Below, one piece after another: positions 32,820 through 44,079 of a stretch of 64,000 nucleotides of DNA (its first letter is position 1; every line of letters starts with the position of its first letter). Made by a program: the position numbers and the translations under genes. A model generated the notes under the pieces. It had not been told where the DNA came from. It worked only from the letters and a program-made list of their open reading frames with translations, and made no database searches. The DNA is from Phytopythium helicoides (taxonomy: Eukaryota; Oomycota; Peronosporomycetes; Pythiales; Pythiaceae), in NCBI GenBank assembly GCA_024867545.1, contig JANFNE010000001.1:372001-436000 (forward strand), read 5' to 3'.

Positions 32820-34498
32820 GCGCTGGACGACGTTGGGGGCGCCATCAGCGACTTCCTGGGCGTCTGGAGCGGCTGCGATGGGGTCCAGGCGAGCGCCAAG
32901 GCGGCTCCGCTCTTGGATCTGCATCGCATCCACGCGAGGCTTTGGATCACTTCGACCGCGAGTGGCAATTCAATCGCGCCATGTCCGCTGCGAAAAGAGG
33001 AGACGTCGACACTGTGAGGTGGCTCTCGACCGAATTCGCTCCTCGTACACTGGCGACGGACGCAGTGGAGGCTGCGGCTGACCTAGAGATGCTTGAGTGG
33101 ATCGCTGCTGTCATCGACGAGTTTGCTCGCACCCACAAGAGCGACGGGAATCGGGTCACCGCGTACGTGCTCGACATGAAGGATACCATTGCTGCAGGAT
33201 ATCTCGGTGTGATTGAGTGGGCCAAGCACGTGGACTACCCGTGGCTGACGATTGTTTGGTCGACACTGGGAACACCACGCGCGGCGGCTCAAACGGGCAA
33301 TCTCGACTTGCTAAGGTGGCTCGTTGCGGAAAATCAAGTTGACGAGTCGGGTATCACTAGAACCATGTGGACGTCGGAAGTGCTCATGACTGCAGCCCAG
33401 AATGGCCACCTCGACATCGTGCAGTGGGTAGCTGATAGCCACAATGGCAGCTTCGAAAACTCAGTTGTTACCCAAGCGCTTGATTTTGCGTCGATGTATG
33501 GACACCTCGAGATCGTCCAGTTCCTCCATCGACTTGCAGCTGATAAAAGTGGGCATGCTCTCGACTATGCGGCAATGAACGATCATCGTGATGTGGTGAT
33601 CTGGTTGCACAAGACCCGATCTAGCTGTGCCTCATCATCTGCGATGGATGTTGCAGCATCAGGCGGACACCTGGACATGGTGAAGTGGCTTAGTGAGAAT
33701 TGTGGGGAGGGGTGTTCGTCGACGGCATTTGATCATGCAGCAACAAACGGACACCTGGACATGGTGAAGTGGCTTAGTGAGAATTGTGGGGAGGGGTGTT
33801 CGTCGACGGCATTTGATCATGCAGCAACAAACGGACACTTGGATGTTGTGAAGTGGCTTCACGAGCACCGAACAGAGGGCTGCACGACAATGGCAATGGA
33901 CGGTGCGGCAACCAACGGTCACGTCGATGCGGTCAAGTTCTTGCATGACAACCGTGCCGAGGGCTGCACACCGGCTGCGATGGATGGTGCCGCATCCAAT
34001 GGTCATCTCGACGTGGTCGTGTTCTTGCATACCAATCGAGTAGAAGGATGCACAACCTGGGCAATGGACAGAGCGGCTGCACAGGGTCACTTGGACATTC
34101 TCCACTTCCTGCACGAGAATCGCTCGGAAGGATGTACGAGCAAATCGATGGATGATGCGGCAGCTGCTGGACATCTTGAGATTGTTCGATGGCTGGATGA
34201 GAATCGCTCGGAAGGTTGTACGAAGACTGCAATGGACAACGCAGCGGCTAATGGCAGGATGGATGTTCTTCGTTTCCTCCATCAATATCGATCGGAGGGT
34301 TGCTCACCGAGAGCATTTCGGGGTGCGGTGTTCCGTAATGAACTTGCCGTTGTGAAGTGGCTCATGACCTACTATCCAGAGCAATTTGATGGGAGCTCAC
34401 TGGAAGCGACGATCGACTCGAACCCTTTTCATGGAGTTATGACTGAAAACACTGACGAGGGAGTGCGAGCACCAAGACTTGTAGTTTTGAATTGCTGA
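32820..34498 (+). pseudogene. Second ankyrin-repeat gene, frameshifted near its start
   Basis: Close copy of the gene at 3292-5199. The 5' part (AISDFLGVWSGCDGVQAS) is in a different frame from the rest because about 10 bases are missing near 32940, where the intact gene has an extra TCCAGCCGAC. About 90 codons after DAVEAAA are deleted. One 28-residue repeat (TAFDHAATNGHLDMVKWL) is duplicated relative to the parent, and the last 20 or so residues differ. An ATG at 32981 opens a 505-codon frame carrying most repeats, so a shortened repeat protein could still be made; whether this is a pseudogene or a shortened gene is open. Confidence 0.75.
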
Positions 34499-34559
34499 GT
34501 GATGCTGTGTCAAGGATTCAATCTATTACATCTATTACACTCACGTTCGAATCCATTCT

Positions 34560-34692
34560 CCAACACAAGCACGATCTAATCATCGAGGTTGCGCAAGAAC
34601 GCACCGTCATTCAAAGCCCATTACGCCGGTCGCTTCTCTGTTGGCAAATACACTGCCGTCTTCAGCACGAAGAAAGTGATGGATGAGTTTCG
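34560..34692 (-). pseudogene. Copy of the dynein gene's last codons
   Basis: Minus-strand translation matches the dynein C-terminus (AVYLPTEKRPA, an in-frame stop, then residues ending LRNLDD and a stop, against the real LLNLDD). It lies downstream of the second ankyrin copy exactly as dynein lies downstream of the first, showing that the block was copied across the convergent junction. Confidence 0.85.
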
Positions 34693-34932
34693 CAGTGCAT
34701 CGGTCATGAGTCATGGCCCAGCAACATGTTTATCCCAAGCTGTTGATGCCGTAGATGCAGCAAGCTCATCCGTGTTGATGCCGCTTACCAATCTTCATCG
34801 GGAAACCGATATAAAACCGGTATTGTTTGTAGGGTGCGTGGCCGACACCAACATTCGCTCGCCGGCGCCAAGTATCCCGCGCCGAGCCATTTCCGCAGTC
34901 GCCGAAGGTCGAGGAAGCTCTCGCCGTCGCTC

Positions 34933-36881
34933 ATGTGGCCGCAGGACCTGGCGCGCGTGCTGCAGGGCGCGGGCAAAGTGGCGGAGCAGATGGCGCGCGC
35001 GCAGCTGCCGCCGGCCGGCGCCAAGGGCGCGCAGCTGGCGCGCCACGCCGCGGAGCTCTCGCGCCTGGCGCCGCTGGTGCTGCGCTCGGCCGAGCAGGCG
35101 GCGGCGGGTGTTGCGGCCGCGGCCGCCGACGCTGCGGCCCACGCGTCAGCTGCAGCGCCAGCTCCGCAGCCGCAGGCGACGCCTGCTCCTTCACCTCCTG
35201 CTACTCCGCAGCAGCAGCAGCCCAAGCAGCAGGAGAGCGCGATCCGAGAGGCGGCGGCCGCGCCGCTGCGAGCTGCGGACAAGACATCGGTGGGAGCGAC
35301 GTTGCCGCCGCGAGAAGCGTTCGAGCCGGCTCCTGCCGCCGCAGAGCCCGCAGCTGCTGCCTCGCAGGCAGAGAAGAATCAAGCCAAGGCAGAGGCGGAG
35401 CAGAAGGAGGAGCCGGCGCCACGCCGCGAGTGGCAGGAGCGCCACGTGCCGTCGTCGCCCATCTCGCGCATCCTGGGCTTCGGCGGGCTCGCGGCCAAGC
35501 TGGCGGTCGGCACGGCTACTGAGATTGTGCGCCGCGGAGGCAAGGGCGGCACGTACAACGCGCTCGTGTCGGACCGCAACGCCGAGAAGCTCGCCGAGAC
35601 ACTGTGCACGATGCGCGGCGCGGCGCTCAAGCTTGGCCAGATGCTGAGCATCCAAGACGAGAACCTGGTGCCTCCGCAGCTCGCGCTGGCACTCGACCGC
35701 GTGCGCCAAAAGTGCGTTCGTGATCCGCATGTCTAAGCGCTGCGGTGCAGAAACTGACACATTGTGGTGATTCGCAGCGCGCATGTGATGCCAAAGGCGC
35801 AGCTGCACGAACAGCTCGAGAAGGAGCTCGGCGAAGGCTGGCGTGACCACTTCCTCGAGTTTGACGACGTCCCCATTGCTGCAGCGTCGATTGGACAGGT
35901 AAACTGTAGATTAAATGTGTCCTCCACCACCCGCGACGTGATGCTGATTGCCATGGTCGTGACGAATAGGTGCACCGAGCGACGCTAAAGAGCGGAGAGC
36001 GCGTCGCCATCAAGATCCAGTACCCGGGTGTGGCTGAGAGTATTGAGAGCGACCTGCTGAACCTGAAGCGGATTGTCACCTACACCAACATTTTGCCGCG
36101 AGGGCTGTACATCGACGAGATTATCCGTGTCGGCCAGGATGAACTTACTGCCGAGTGTAACTACGCACTAGAAGCAGACAACCAGGAGCGATTCCGCGCA
36201 CTCGTGCACTCTAGCGGTCTTGAAGAGTCATGCGTTGTGCCTCGCGTGCACCGCGAACTGAGCACCTCGCGTATTCTCACCACGGAGCTCATCTCGGGCG
36301 TCGCCGTCGACAAGGTGGTGCACCTATCACAGGACGTGCGCAACCGCATCGCGCGCCGCATCCTGGAGCTGACGATCAACGAGCTGTTCGTCTGGCGTTT
36401 CATGCAGACCGACCCGAACTGGAGCAACTTCATGTACAACGCGTCGACCGACACGATTGGACTCGTGGACTTTGGTGCTGCGCGCGAGTACCCGAAGGAG
36501 TTTGTCGACGACTACTTCCAGATTGTGTGGGGTGCCGCCAATGGCGACTCGCGCACCATGATGGACTATTCGCTCAAGCTGAAGTTCCTCACTGGCGACG
36601 AGTCTGCTGCCATGATGCGCGCGCATGAAGCCGCCGGCATGGTCGTGGGCGAGCCATTCCGTTCGAACGAACCGTTCGACTTTCACAGCAGCGAGCTCAC
36701 AAAGCGACTCGGACAGCACACAGAGGTATTCATGCATGGCCGTCTGACTCCTCCGCCGCAGGAGGTGTACTCTTTGCACCGTAAGCTTGCCGGCGCGTTC
36801 CTGATGTGTATCAAGCTGCGCGCCGTCGTGACCTGCCGTGATGTGCTCGAGGAAGTGCACGCCAAGTACTACGCCAAGTGA
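34933..36881 (+). CDS. COQ8: COQ8/ADCK3-type ABC1 (UbiB) atypical kinase
   Basis: A 603-residue protein from three exons: 34933-35711, 35778-35898 and 35970-36881 (introns 66 and 71 nt). It belongs to the UbiB family that supports ubiquinone (coenzyme Q) synthesis in mitochondria. After an Ala/Pro-rich stretch (residues 1-165), the family's KxGQ motif appears as AALKLGQMLSIQDE. The Ala-rich nucleotide loop IAAASIGQVH and the Lys in VAIKIQYPGV follow. The catalytic region is MQTDPNWSNFMY, and the metal-binding segment is LVDFGAAREY. These motifs fit COQ8 rather than the plastid ABC1K types. The N-terminal region is poorly conserved and may hold a mitochondrial signal. Its leader and first exon have been copied to 30735-31070. 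Confidence 0.9.
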
Positions 36882-36945
36882 GGGCGGAAACGAGGACGAA
36901 CACGCTCGCCGCTAGATAAACCAGCTGAATAGACTAATGACCTCT

Positions 36946-38027
36946 CTACGCTATCGCAGACACCACCTCCGACTCCTTCATCTCCTCTTCCACGATGCCT
37001 GCACGCTTCTTGCGCATGTGCTCGAGTGCCGCAGCGCGCCACGCAGCGTACTCGTCGGCTGAGGGCAGCACGAGTTTGCGACGAGCACGCGGGCTTGGGC
37101 CTGATGGGCTTCTTTGTGCTGGGATGCCCATGCGCTCTAGCCGCCGCGGCGAGATGCGTCTCGGCGTCGTCGTGGACGGCGTGAGCGCATGGGTGACCCC
37201 TGTCGGTCTTGGAGGAGTCGACCCCACAGCTCCGCGGCTGGAAAGCGCCGCATCGGCTGCGTCGGCAGCGGCAGTGGCGTTCGGTCGGACAGCAGAGGCG
37301 CGGCGCTTGGTGACAATGGCGCCGCTCAGCGACGCCTTGCAGTTCTCCTGGCAGGCTCGCGTTAGTGTTCGGAGCCACTCTGCTCGCCAAAGGAAGCGCG
37401 GGTCACCTCGATGGAGGACACGATGGCGTCAAACATCTTGGGGTTGCCGCACACGGCGTCCAGCAGCTTGGCGCGGTCCACGCGCAGCTGCACAGCAGCA
37501 CGCAGTCAGCCGTGGGCTCCTCCACTGCACCTTGGCAACACCGGACGCACGTTGGCCTGCTTGCTGCAGGCAAAGAGGCAGGCGGCCGCGAACACGGGGT
37601 CCGAGGCGTCCACGTCGGCCGTCATGGCGCCCGTCGCCGCCTTGCGCCGCAGTCGCGGGATGACCTGCTGCTGGTATTCGTCGAAGACGCGGCCCACGAT
37701 CTCGGCGATGGCCGCGCAGCCGAAGCGGATGCACAGCGCGCGCGGCTTTGTGTGCACCACGGAGGCCACGCCCACGGCGCTAAGCACGCGGCGCACCGCC
37801 GGCTCCACGGCGCGCGCGCTCACGCCGGCCAACGCACCGAGCCGCTTGGCGTCCAGCGGCTCGTCCAGCGCGCGCGCCGCCACCACGAGGCTCGCCACGG
37901 GCGCCGCCAGCTGCTGCGCGCCACTCAGCGCCCCCTTGGCCGCCGCTAGCCGCTGCAGTTCGCGCGCACGCGCCAGCACCGCGCGGGACACGCCGCCGTA
38001 GCGCGCCGCCAGCGCCTCGAGCTCCAT
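36946..38027 (-). CDS. ORC6: Origin recognition complex subunit 6
   Basis: A 319-residue protein from three exons: 38027-37551, 37487-37407 and 37347-36946 (introns 63 and 59 nt, all phase 0). ORC6 helps load MCM helicases at replication origins. Residues 1-95 and 96-190 look like the two TFIIB-like cyclin folds (ARYGGVSRAVLARARELQRL; RKAATGAM then DPVFAAACLFACSKQANV). The second exon, LRVDRAKLLDAVCGNPKMF, completes the second fold. The C-terminal 125 residues are basic and Pro/Ser-rich with SP and TP sites (LTPSTTTPRR, RRISPRR), which suggests CDK control, and end in a short acidic helix (VEEEMKESEVV) like the ORC6 region that contacts ORC3. Identification rests on fold pattern and exon conservation. 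Confidence 0.75.
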
Positions 38028-38320
38028 GGCCGGCACGTTACAAAACAGAGTGCCCACCCAGACGACCTGCGACGTGGTACGAGCCCAAGGTGCTGATGTC
38101 GACCCGCGCTCTTGTCGCGATTGGAGTGGGCGCTGCGCACGGAGACGAGGCCAACAGGCTGTGGTGCGCCATGCACGACTTTCTCGGGCCAGCGACCACC
38201 TGAACCTCGCGGTGTCGCTCTCGGGTGGCATCGACTCATGGTCATCCCTGTTGCACAGCGGTAGTCGGTATGCACAGCATGAAGGCTTGGGTCCGTCATA
38301 GCGGCAGCAACCGCGCCTGC

Positions 38321-38793
38321 TCATCCGATACGTGTGTGCTGGGGATCTACTCGTCGCCACGGAAGTGCATGAAGGTTGATGACGGTGAGGCAGAGACTGG
38401 CGAGCAGGTCAGCGTGCTGCTGCTGCTGCTTGGTGTCGAACACCTCGAGCAGCTGCAAGCAGCCCGCAGTCGCAGCCGAGTGGCGGATCGCCATCATGGC
38501 GAACACGAATTCTAGCGCCGTGAGTGCTCGTGGCAGCGCGTCTCGACCAGTGCGGTAGCCACTTCGAACACATACACGCCGTTTTCCCTGCGCTTACGAG
38601 CATAAGCCTCGGCCTCGGCCTCTGTCCACGGAAGCGGCGCACGTGGGGCATGCTGCGTAGCATACTGCTTGCAGCAATATCTGCTTCTTTGATTTGGCAA
38701 AGCATGCTTGTTGCAAGCGTGCCGGCGCCGGGGATGCCAACGCTTTGCTTTGCATGATAGGGAAGGCCGTGCTGCAATTGCTGCGGGTACAAC
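38321..38793 (-). pseudogene. Decayed fragment, possibly helical-repeat gene
   Basis: Two minus-strand frames join into coherent helical sequence (PWTEAEAEAYARKRRENGVY then LEFVFAMMAIRHSA and LLASLCLTVINL) if one base is shifted near 38515. The second part looks armadillo-like, but no family is assigned. Frame breaks and lack of splice sites point to a relic. Confidence 0.3.
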
Positions 38794-38954
38794 CAATTAT
38801 CATCATCTTCTGCTCCCCATGGAAACGAGCATGAAGAACACTAGCTCCTTTTGCCACCTAGTGTCTATCGATGCGTAGCGGTGCGCTCACCGTGATGCAC
38901 ATTGCTTGAAGCAAGCAGCGGCGCGCCAAGACCCACTACCTACTACCTCAACCC

Positions 38955-39610
38955 AGCGTCCCACAACTCGTATGGAAACCAGTCAGTGCGATGTGCACAA
39001 ACTCAAGCACACGGTTCCTCTCCAGCATTGTGTCGGTTGCCAGGAGCACGAGTGGTTTGATGTCGATCCAGTAGCGTGGGATTAAGAATGCCATGCGCTG
39101 GGGCGTCTGTGCGAGGCGTGACTCGCGATTTGTGAATTATCGTACCAGCAACGGTAGGTTCATGGTGGCGCAGTCGAGATCCTCGAGTTGTTTGAGTTTA
39201 CGTCAATGGGCGCTACTGCACTGACACTATCACCTTTGACTGTGAATGCCTTCAAGTTCGGGCACCACGAACAAGTTTTCAACGCTAGGGGTGTCGAAGC
39301 GGCCAGTTCTAGCCGCTCAAGCGGTGGACCAATGAGCTGCGGAAGTTGAATGAGGCCCGAAGCCGAATCTAGCTCCTTGACAAACTCGAGACTTGGAGTG
39401 GTTACCACATCCTCCTCGACTCGAGGAGAGTTTGTGAGCCGGAAAAAGGCAAGCTGCACTCACGTTGCGAAATGCATGGCCCGAGAGAAGCAGCAAGGAG
39501 AGCTGTTCTTCAACCGAGCTCTACTGTATATGTTAGAGGTGGAAGCGCAGCGTAGACCTCGAACTCCGTCTTTACGAGACCATCGCGATGCAAAAGTTGC
39601 AGTACACGTC
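38955..39610 (-). pseudogene. Decayed fragment, possibly leucine-rich-repeat gene
   Basis: Minus-strand sequence alternates between frames but stays protein-like: VEEQLSLLLLSGHAFRN, then GLIQLPQLIGPPLERLELAA, then LKQLEDLDCATMNLPLL, then MAFLIPRYWIDIKPLVLLAT. The middle parts have LRR spacing. At least two frame changes are needed; some may be introns (a GTGAGT donor lies near 39460), so an intact gene with introns is not excluded. Confidence 0.3.
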
Positions 39611-40548
39611 CGCAGGGCTACGGCTGCTACCGGATAGGCTCGCGGCATTTTCTTAAAGTGTCGGCTTTATGGACGGTAGACTCATCCGAAGTGTACCTCA
39701 AAAGATTTTTGCAATCAGTGTCGGGGTGACACGGACGCACTCGGACTCGGGGCGGCAATGAGCAGCATGCGGCCTGTGGCTCCGACACGACTCAGCGGTC
39801 CGCTCTCATCATGTTAGGATCCTCCTCTTGTGTCCAGGTGATCGGCTGGAAGCTCCTGCCGTGCCGCGCCACCAAGACACCGGTGCAGCTCCAAGTGCAC
39901 ACTCCTGTGCCGTGGTTGCAGTGCCTACGTACTGCGTTTGCTCGAGTTGATTCTGAATTGGAAAGTACCATGGCTTGGCTTGATTGGCGAAAAAAATGGC
40001 TTGTCTCAAGTTCCCTTCATAATCAAAGTGGACACGATGTACTGTAAGTTATTTTACACTTGGAGTCTGTATGGCTGGAACCCGGCTTCAGTTGTCAAAA
40101 CCCCAGTCATCCAAGTCCCAGCATGATGACGCCCCCTTTTCCATACAAATTTCAAGTCATCTCCTTCCATTGCATACGCCGAACAGAGTACAGTACTATC
40201 CCCCCAGCTCACCTGCGCAGCGCCTACCGCTTGTCGCGGAGCCGCCCATGGCGCCACACCTTGCAGAGACCGTGCCCGCGTACCGTACTTTTTCGCCGGC
40301 GCGCCATTTGCCGCTCGATCATTTTTTGATTTGCAACTCGGCGATTGGTGTACACCGTACAGTGCAACGACCGATCGGCTCCGAAGCAGCGCAGAGCAGC
40401 TTGTCCAGCGCAGCGAGCAAGTCCCGGCTCAGAATCCATCTTGAAGCGTCCGCGAGCTGACGAGGAGGCTCGATCACTCGCTCGCTCGCTCGCTAGTCAG
40501 TCGGACAGTCCGCAAACTCCAGCGCAGCGGAACAAGGCCGACGCCACG
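39611..40548. promoter_or_regulatory. Flank of the first zinc-finger gene
   Basis: No gene seen. It carries GTACAGTAC (40188-40196) and GTACCGTAC (40280-40288) within 361 bases of the ATG. It also holds a block at 40029-40050 (GTGGACACG, then GTACTGTAAG) that is nearly repeated at 44396-44416, upstream of the fourth zinc-finger gene. Confidence 0.4.
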
Positions 40549-41541
40549 ATGATGGAGATGGCGCCGAGAGCCATGAGCCCCACCATTTCGCTGGAGAAGG
40601 CGGCCGACCAGCTCGCGTCGCTGCTGTCCGAGCACCTGCCAGCCACGAGGCCGCCGCCGCCCAAGCTCTCGAACTCCGGGCCGCACATTTGTCCCGAGCG
40701 TGGCTGCGGCAAGCAGTTCAACCGCAAGTACACGCTTGTGGAGCACCTCAAGACCCACACGGGTGAGAAGCCGCACGTGTGTCCCGTGCGCACATGCAAG
40801 AAGCGCTTCAGCACCTCGGGCAATCTGTCGAGGCACAAGCGGCTTCACGGCGTCATCCAGCCGCTTGAGTGCCCCGTCGACGGCTGCTACTGCACCTTCC
40901 CCAGCGACAACAAGCTCGAGAAGCATATGAAGTTCCACCTCGGCAGCCCCGTGCACGTGTGCACGGTCGGCACGTGTGGCAAGACCTTCAGCACTACGGG
41001 CAACCTTAACCGCCACGTGAAGCAGCACCACCCGCACGCGGCGCACCGGCCGCTACCGCCCCCGCCCCCGAGGCTCAACCGAGTCGTCTCTATCCCGCGT
41101 CCGCCGCCGCTCACAGCGATTCAGCCGCCGCAGCCGCAGCAACCGTATCACGAGCCCGTGCAGATCAACTACACGATCCAGGCTCCGTCTCTATCATTTG
41201 GTGCGTCACATACGACCGTCATGGCGCCGCAGGTCGCCACGACGCAGTTCTCCAGCTCGTGGGCCGATCCCGAGGCACCGCTGCAGTCGTCGCACGTTGT
41301 TCAAGTGCACACGCCGACGGCCTTTTCGACGCGGAACGACGCCGTGGCATCCGTGTTTGACGACATGGATTACCATCAAGCAATCGTCAAGCCGGTCGCA
41401 CAACCGCAGGTGCAGATCCATCACCAGTTCCCTTTACAGCCCTCGCAGCAGCAGCAGACGGTGGTTGTGACGCCTGGAGGGAGCCGCGTGAATCTGTTCG
41501 ACGACATGATTAGCTTCCACGTGTCCAACATCCAGCTCTAA
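40549..41541 (+). CDS. C2H2 zinc-finger protein 1 of the cluster
   Basis: A 330-residue probable transcription factor. Four TFIIIA-like fingers (C-x4-C-x12-H-x3/4-H) occupy residues 45-165. Finger 1 reads FNRKYTLVEHLKTH, finger 2 FSTSGNLSRHKRLH, finger 3 FPSDNKLEKHMKFH and finger 4 FSTTGNLNRHVKQHH, with one TGEKP linker between fingers 1 and 2. A Pro/Gln-rich middle follows and the protein ends in NLFDDMISFHVSNIQL, a tail motif shared with cluster genes 2 and 3. The start is the first ATG pair before a conserved-looking N-terminus; the frame is open further upstream without an ATG. No intron. It is convergent with gene 2. Confidence 0.85.
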   Translation: MMEMAPRAMSPTISLEKAADQLASLLSEHLPATRPPPPKLSNSGPHICPERGCGKQFNRKYTLVEHLKTHTGEKPHVCPVRTCKKRFSTSGNLSRHKRLHGVIQPLECPVDGCYCTFPSDNKLEKHMKFHLGSPVHVCTVGTCGKTFSTTGNLNRHVKQHHPHAAHRPLPPPPPRLNRVVSIPRPPPLTAIQPPQPQQPYHEPVQINYTIQAPSLSFGASHTTVMAPQVATTQFSSSWADPEAPLQSSHVVQVHTPTAFSTRNDAVASVFDDMDYHQAIVKPVAQPQVQIHHQFPLQPSQQQQTVVVTPGGSRVNLFDDMISFHVSNIQL

Positions 41542-41839
41542 AAACTCGAGTCCTGCCATGAATGGCGTAAGCGTGAAGCGAGTAAGTAGTAAATGAGTTA
41601 GTTGAGAGCAGTATGATACAAGTCGCGACAAGACTATCGATGTGCGAGCACTCAGAATTTGAGGGTAACATTATAATCTAGACAACATGCTCGGAATCCT
41701 CACACTTCCACGGGGTGCATGTTCACGTCGAAAGACATTTTAGATTACATTAGAGTTGCATCGCTCATACACCAAGACACTTTAGACATGCACGCACACG
41801 AACGAGAAAGAGGGTCCTTCCCTTCATTCCTCCACGCAG

Positions 41840-42499
41840 CTACTGGATGGTCGACATGTGGGTCACGTGGAAGCTGATGACCTCGTCTAACAGGCTCCCG
41901 ACCTTCATGGGCTCGTCTCCAGGCTGCACAATAGTGTGCTCGTGCAGAATATCTGTTAGCATGTCGAGCATGTCGCCCGAGTGGCGGAAAGGCTCGTCAT
42001 AGTCTTCAATAGTCGTCACCTGCGACGTCATGGAACTGGGGGATCCGTTGTCAAAACTCTTGTAGGAGGAGGTGTGTGCGTCCATGAGCTTGGTAGGTGA
42101 GGAGTGGATGTCAATGTCCATGGCGTCGGGGTGCTGCTGCTTGATGTGCCGGTTCAGGTTGCCCGTGGTGCTGAAGGTTTTGCCGCAATTATTCACGGTG
42201 CAGACGTGCACGGCGTCGCCGCGGTGGAACTTCATGTGCTTCTCGAGCTTGTTGGCGCTCTCGAAAGCGCTGAGGCAGCCCTGCACCGGGCAAGGCAGCG
42301 GGTCGATGGTCGCGTGCAGTCGCTTGTGTCTCGACAGGTTCCCGGACGTGCTGAAGCGCTTGCCGCACGTACGCACGGGGCACAGGTGCGGCTTCTCGCC
42401 CGTGTGGGTCTTGAGGTGCTCCAGCATCGTGTACTTGCGGCTGAACCTCCGCCCGCACTCGGGCTCGGGGCATATGAACGCGGGCGCGTCGGGCTTCAT
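41840..42499 (-). CDS. C2H2 zinc-finger protein 2 of the cluster
   Basis: A 219-residue protein and, with gene 8, one of two on the minus strand. Four fingers start almost at the N-terminus (FICPEPECGRRF; finger 1 FSRKYTMLEHLKTH). Finger 2 is FSTSGNLSRHKRLH, finger 3 FESANKLEKHMKFH and finger 4 FSTTGNLNRHIKQQH. The tail carries both cluster motifs: DMLDMLTDILHEH and, at the end, LLDEVISFHVTHM. The ATG at 42499 (MKPDAP) is the first in frame. It shares the 42500-43380 region as a divergent promoter with gene 3. Confidence 0.85.
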   Translation of the reverse strand: MKPDAPAFICPEPECGRRFSRKYTMLEHLKTHTGEKPHLCPVRTCGKRFSTSGNLSRHKRLHATIDPLPCPVQGCLSAFESANKLEKHMKFHRGDAVHVCTVNNCGKTFSTTGNLNRHIKQQHPDAMDIDIHSSPTKLMDAHTSSYKSFDNGSPSSMTSQVTTIEDYDEPFRHSGDMLDMLTDILHEHTIVQPGDEPMKVGSLLDEVISFHVTHMSTIQ

Positions 42500-43380
42500 G
42501 TTGGGCCTTTTCGATGGAGGTACTCGCAATGCAAAGTGACGGTATAATCTACGGTATCGTTAGCCCCCCCTGCAAATCCAAGGTACACCCTCTCTGATAG
42601 AGAGCCCCATACATCCGGGTCGTATTCAGCCGCACCGCTTACGTGTGTGCATTTGGCAGACGTGAACCGACGGTACTCCTCGGCGCATAATCCGCCGCGC
42701 CGAAGCGATGACTCGGCTCTCCGGATGTAATCGCGCGCGATTGTGTCTTCAAAGAGAACCGCCCTGATGGGGCCGAGGCTTGAATCAAGTGCATTGACGC
42801 CACGAACCGACGAGCCGTGTGACTCCCCGCGTAACGCCAACACTGCGTTAGAGGGCGTGTGCCGGGCGCCATGTCCACTTTTGGTGTGGCTGAGGTCGGA
42901 CTGCGGCGCGCGCGCGCGCCGTTCGCGCTGTAGAGGCGTTGCTGTCCGAAGCGACGGCATTTCGACACTGTCGAAATTAATCGCGCGAAAATGTACAGTT
43001 TCAACCAGTCGATGGCCCGTCTCCGCCCGCTCTGTCCACCTACAGTATGGTAGGTGGCGGCGGGATGCGCCAGAGTCTCACGAGTCCCATGGGATATTGA
43101 CCGCAGAGTGGCCCTCGTGATTGTGCTTCGAACAGCGACAGCGCCGCGCCGTTGCTCACGATATGTACGGTACGGACATGATTTGGTCTGTTCGCGACCC
43201 ACGCCACGGTGGCCACGGTCGGTCGGTCTCCTCTCCAGGCTTCTTCCGCCCCCCACGCTCACGCGCTTCGCTCACGCGCACTCACGCTCGGGTGCTCCGC
43301 GTCGACGCGAGCCCATTTCGCGCTCCTCGAGCCCCCCGCCACCACTGCTTGAGCCTGCGTTTTCTGTTCGACAGCCTTCC
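42500..43380. promoter_or_regulatory. Divergent promoter of zinc-finger genes 2 and 3
   Basis: No coding region was supported in these 880 bases. Notable are ACGGTATAATCTACGGTA near gene 2's start, a CGCGCG tract near 42905, and GTACGGTAC at 43165-43173, about 210 bases before gene 3. Confidence 0.4.
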
Positions 43381-44079
43381 ATGCTCCGGCGATCGCGTTC
43401 GGCCAGCGAGGAGCCCTCGAGAGCGGCGCTAGCGGTAGACGACAGGTCAGAGCAGCGCCACCGATGCCCCGAGCCAGGCTGCAACAAGCAGTTCGCGCGG
43501 CGGTACTCGCTGGGCGAGCACCTCAAGACGCACACGGGCGAGAAGCCGCACGTGTGCCCCGTGCCGGCGTGCGCCAGGCGGTTCGCCACCTCGGGGAACC
43601 TGGCAAGGCACAAGCGGCTGCACGGCGTCATCCAACCGCTCGAGTGCCCCTTCGACGGCTGCGCGTGCACCTTCCCGAGCCAGGGCAAGCTCGACAAACA
43701 CTTGATGGCGCACTTTGGCAACGCGCAGCACGTGTGTCCGGCCCCAAAATGCGGCAAGACCTTCAGCACCACTGGCAATCTGAACCGACATCTGCGCAAC
43801 TTTCATCCGGAGCTGCACCAGCCCGAGCTCGCGCTGCTGAATGCGGCGCGTCCAAGTCCGAGCGCGGTGGACGAGAGCGAGCCTACGCAGGAGCCGAGGC
43901 GTTGGTCCGATGCAACGGTCCATGAAGGCAGAGACGACGGCAAGCTGGATGCGCTGGCATCGGCACTAGAAGACGCAGGACTGGACGCCCCGGGTGAGGC
44001 CGAGTTTTTGATCGACGACATCGTCCGCTTCCATGTCGAGCATCTGGAAGGCGCGAGGGCACGAGCGCTCACTCGGTAG
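43381..44079 (+). CDS. C2H2 zinc-finger protein 3 of the cluster
   Basis: A 232-residue protein and the most diverged of the first three. Fingers: FARRYSLGEHLKTH, FATSGNLARHKRLH, FPSQGKLDKHLMAH and FSTTGNLNRHLRNFH, all C-x4-C. The tail has an LDALASALEDAGLD helix and EFLIDDIVRFHVEHLEG, matching the ISFHV class of genes 1 and 2. The ATG at 43381 (MLRRSRSASEEPSR) is preferred; an upstream open frame lacks conserved content. Confidence 0.85.
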   Translation: MLRRSRSASEEPSRAALAVDDRSEQRHRCPEPGCNKQFARRYSLGEHLKTHTGEKPHVCPVPACARRFATSGNLARHKRLHGVIQPLECPFDGCACTFPSQGKLDKHLMAHFGNAQHVCPAPKCGKTFSTTGNLNRHLRNFHPELHQPELALLNAARPSPSAVDESEPTQEPRRWSDATVHEGRDDGKLDALASALEDAGLDAPGEAEFLIDDIVRFHVEHLEGARARALTR

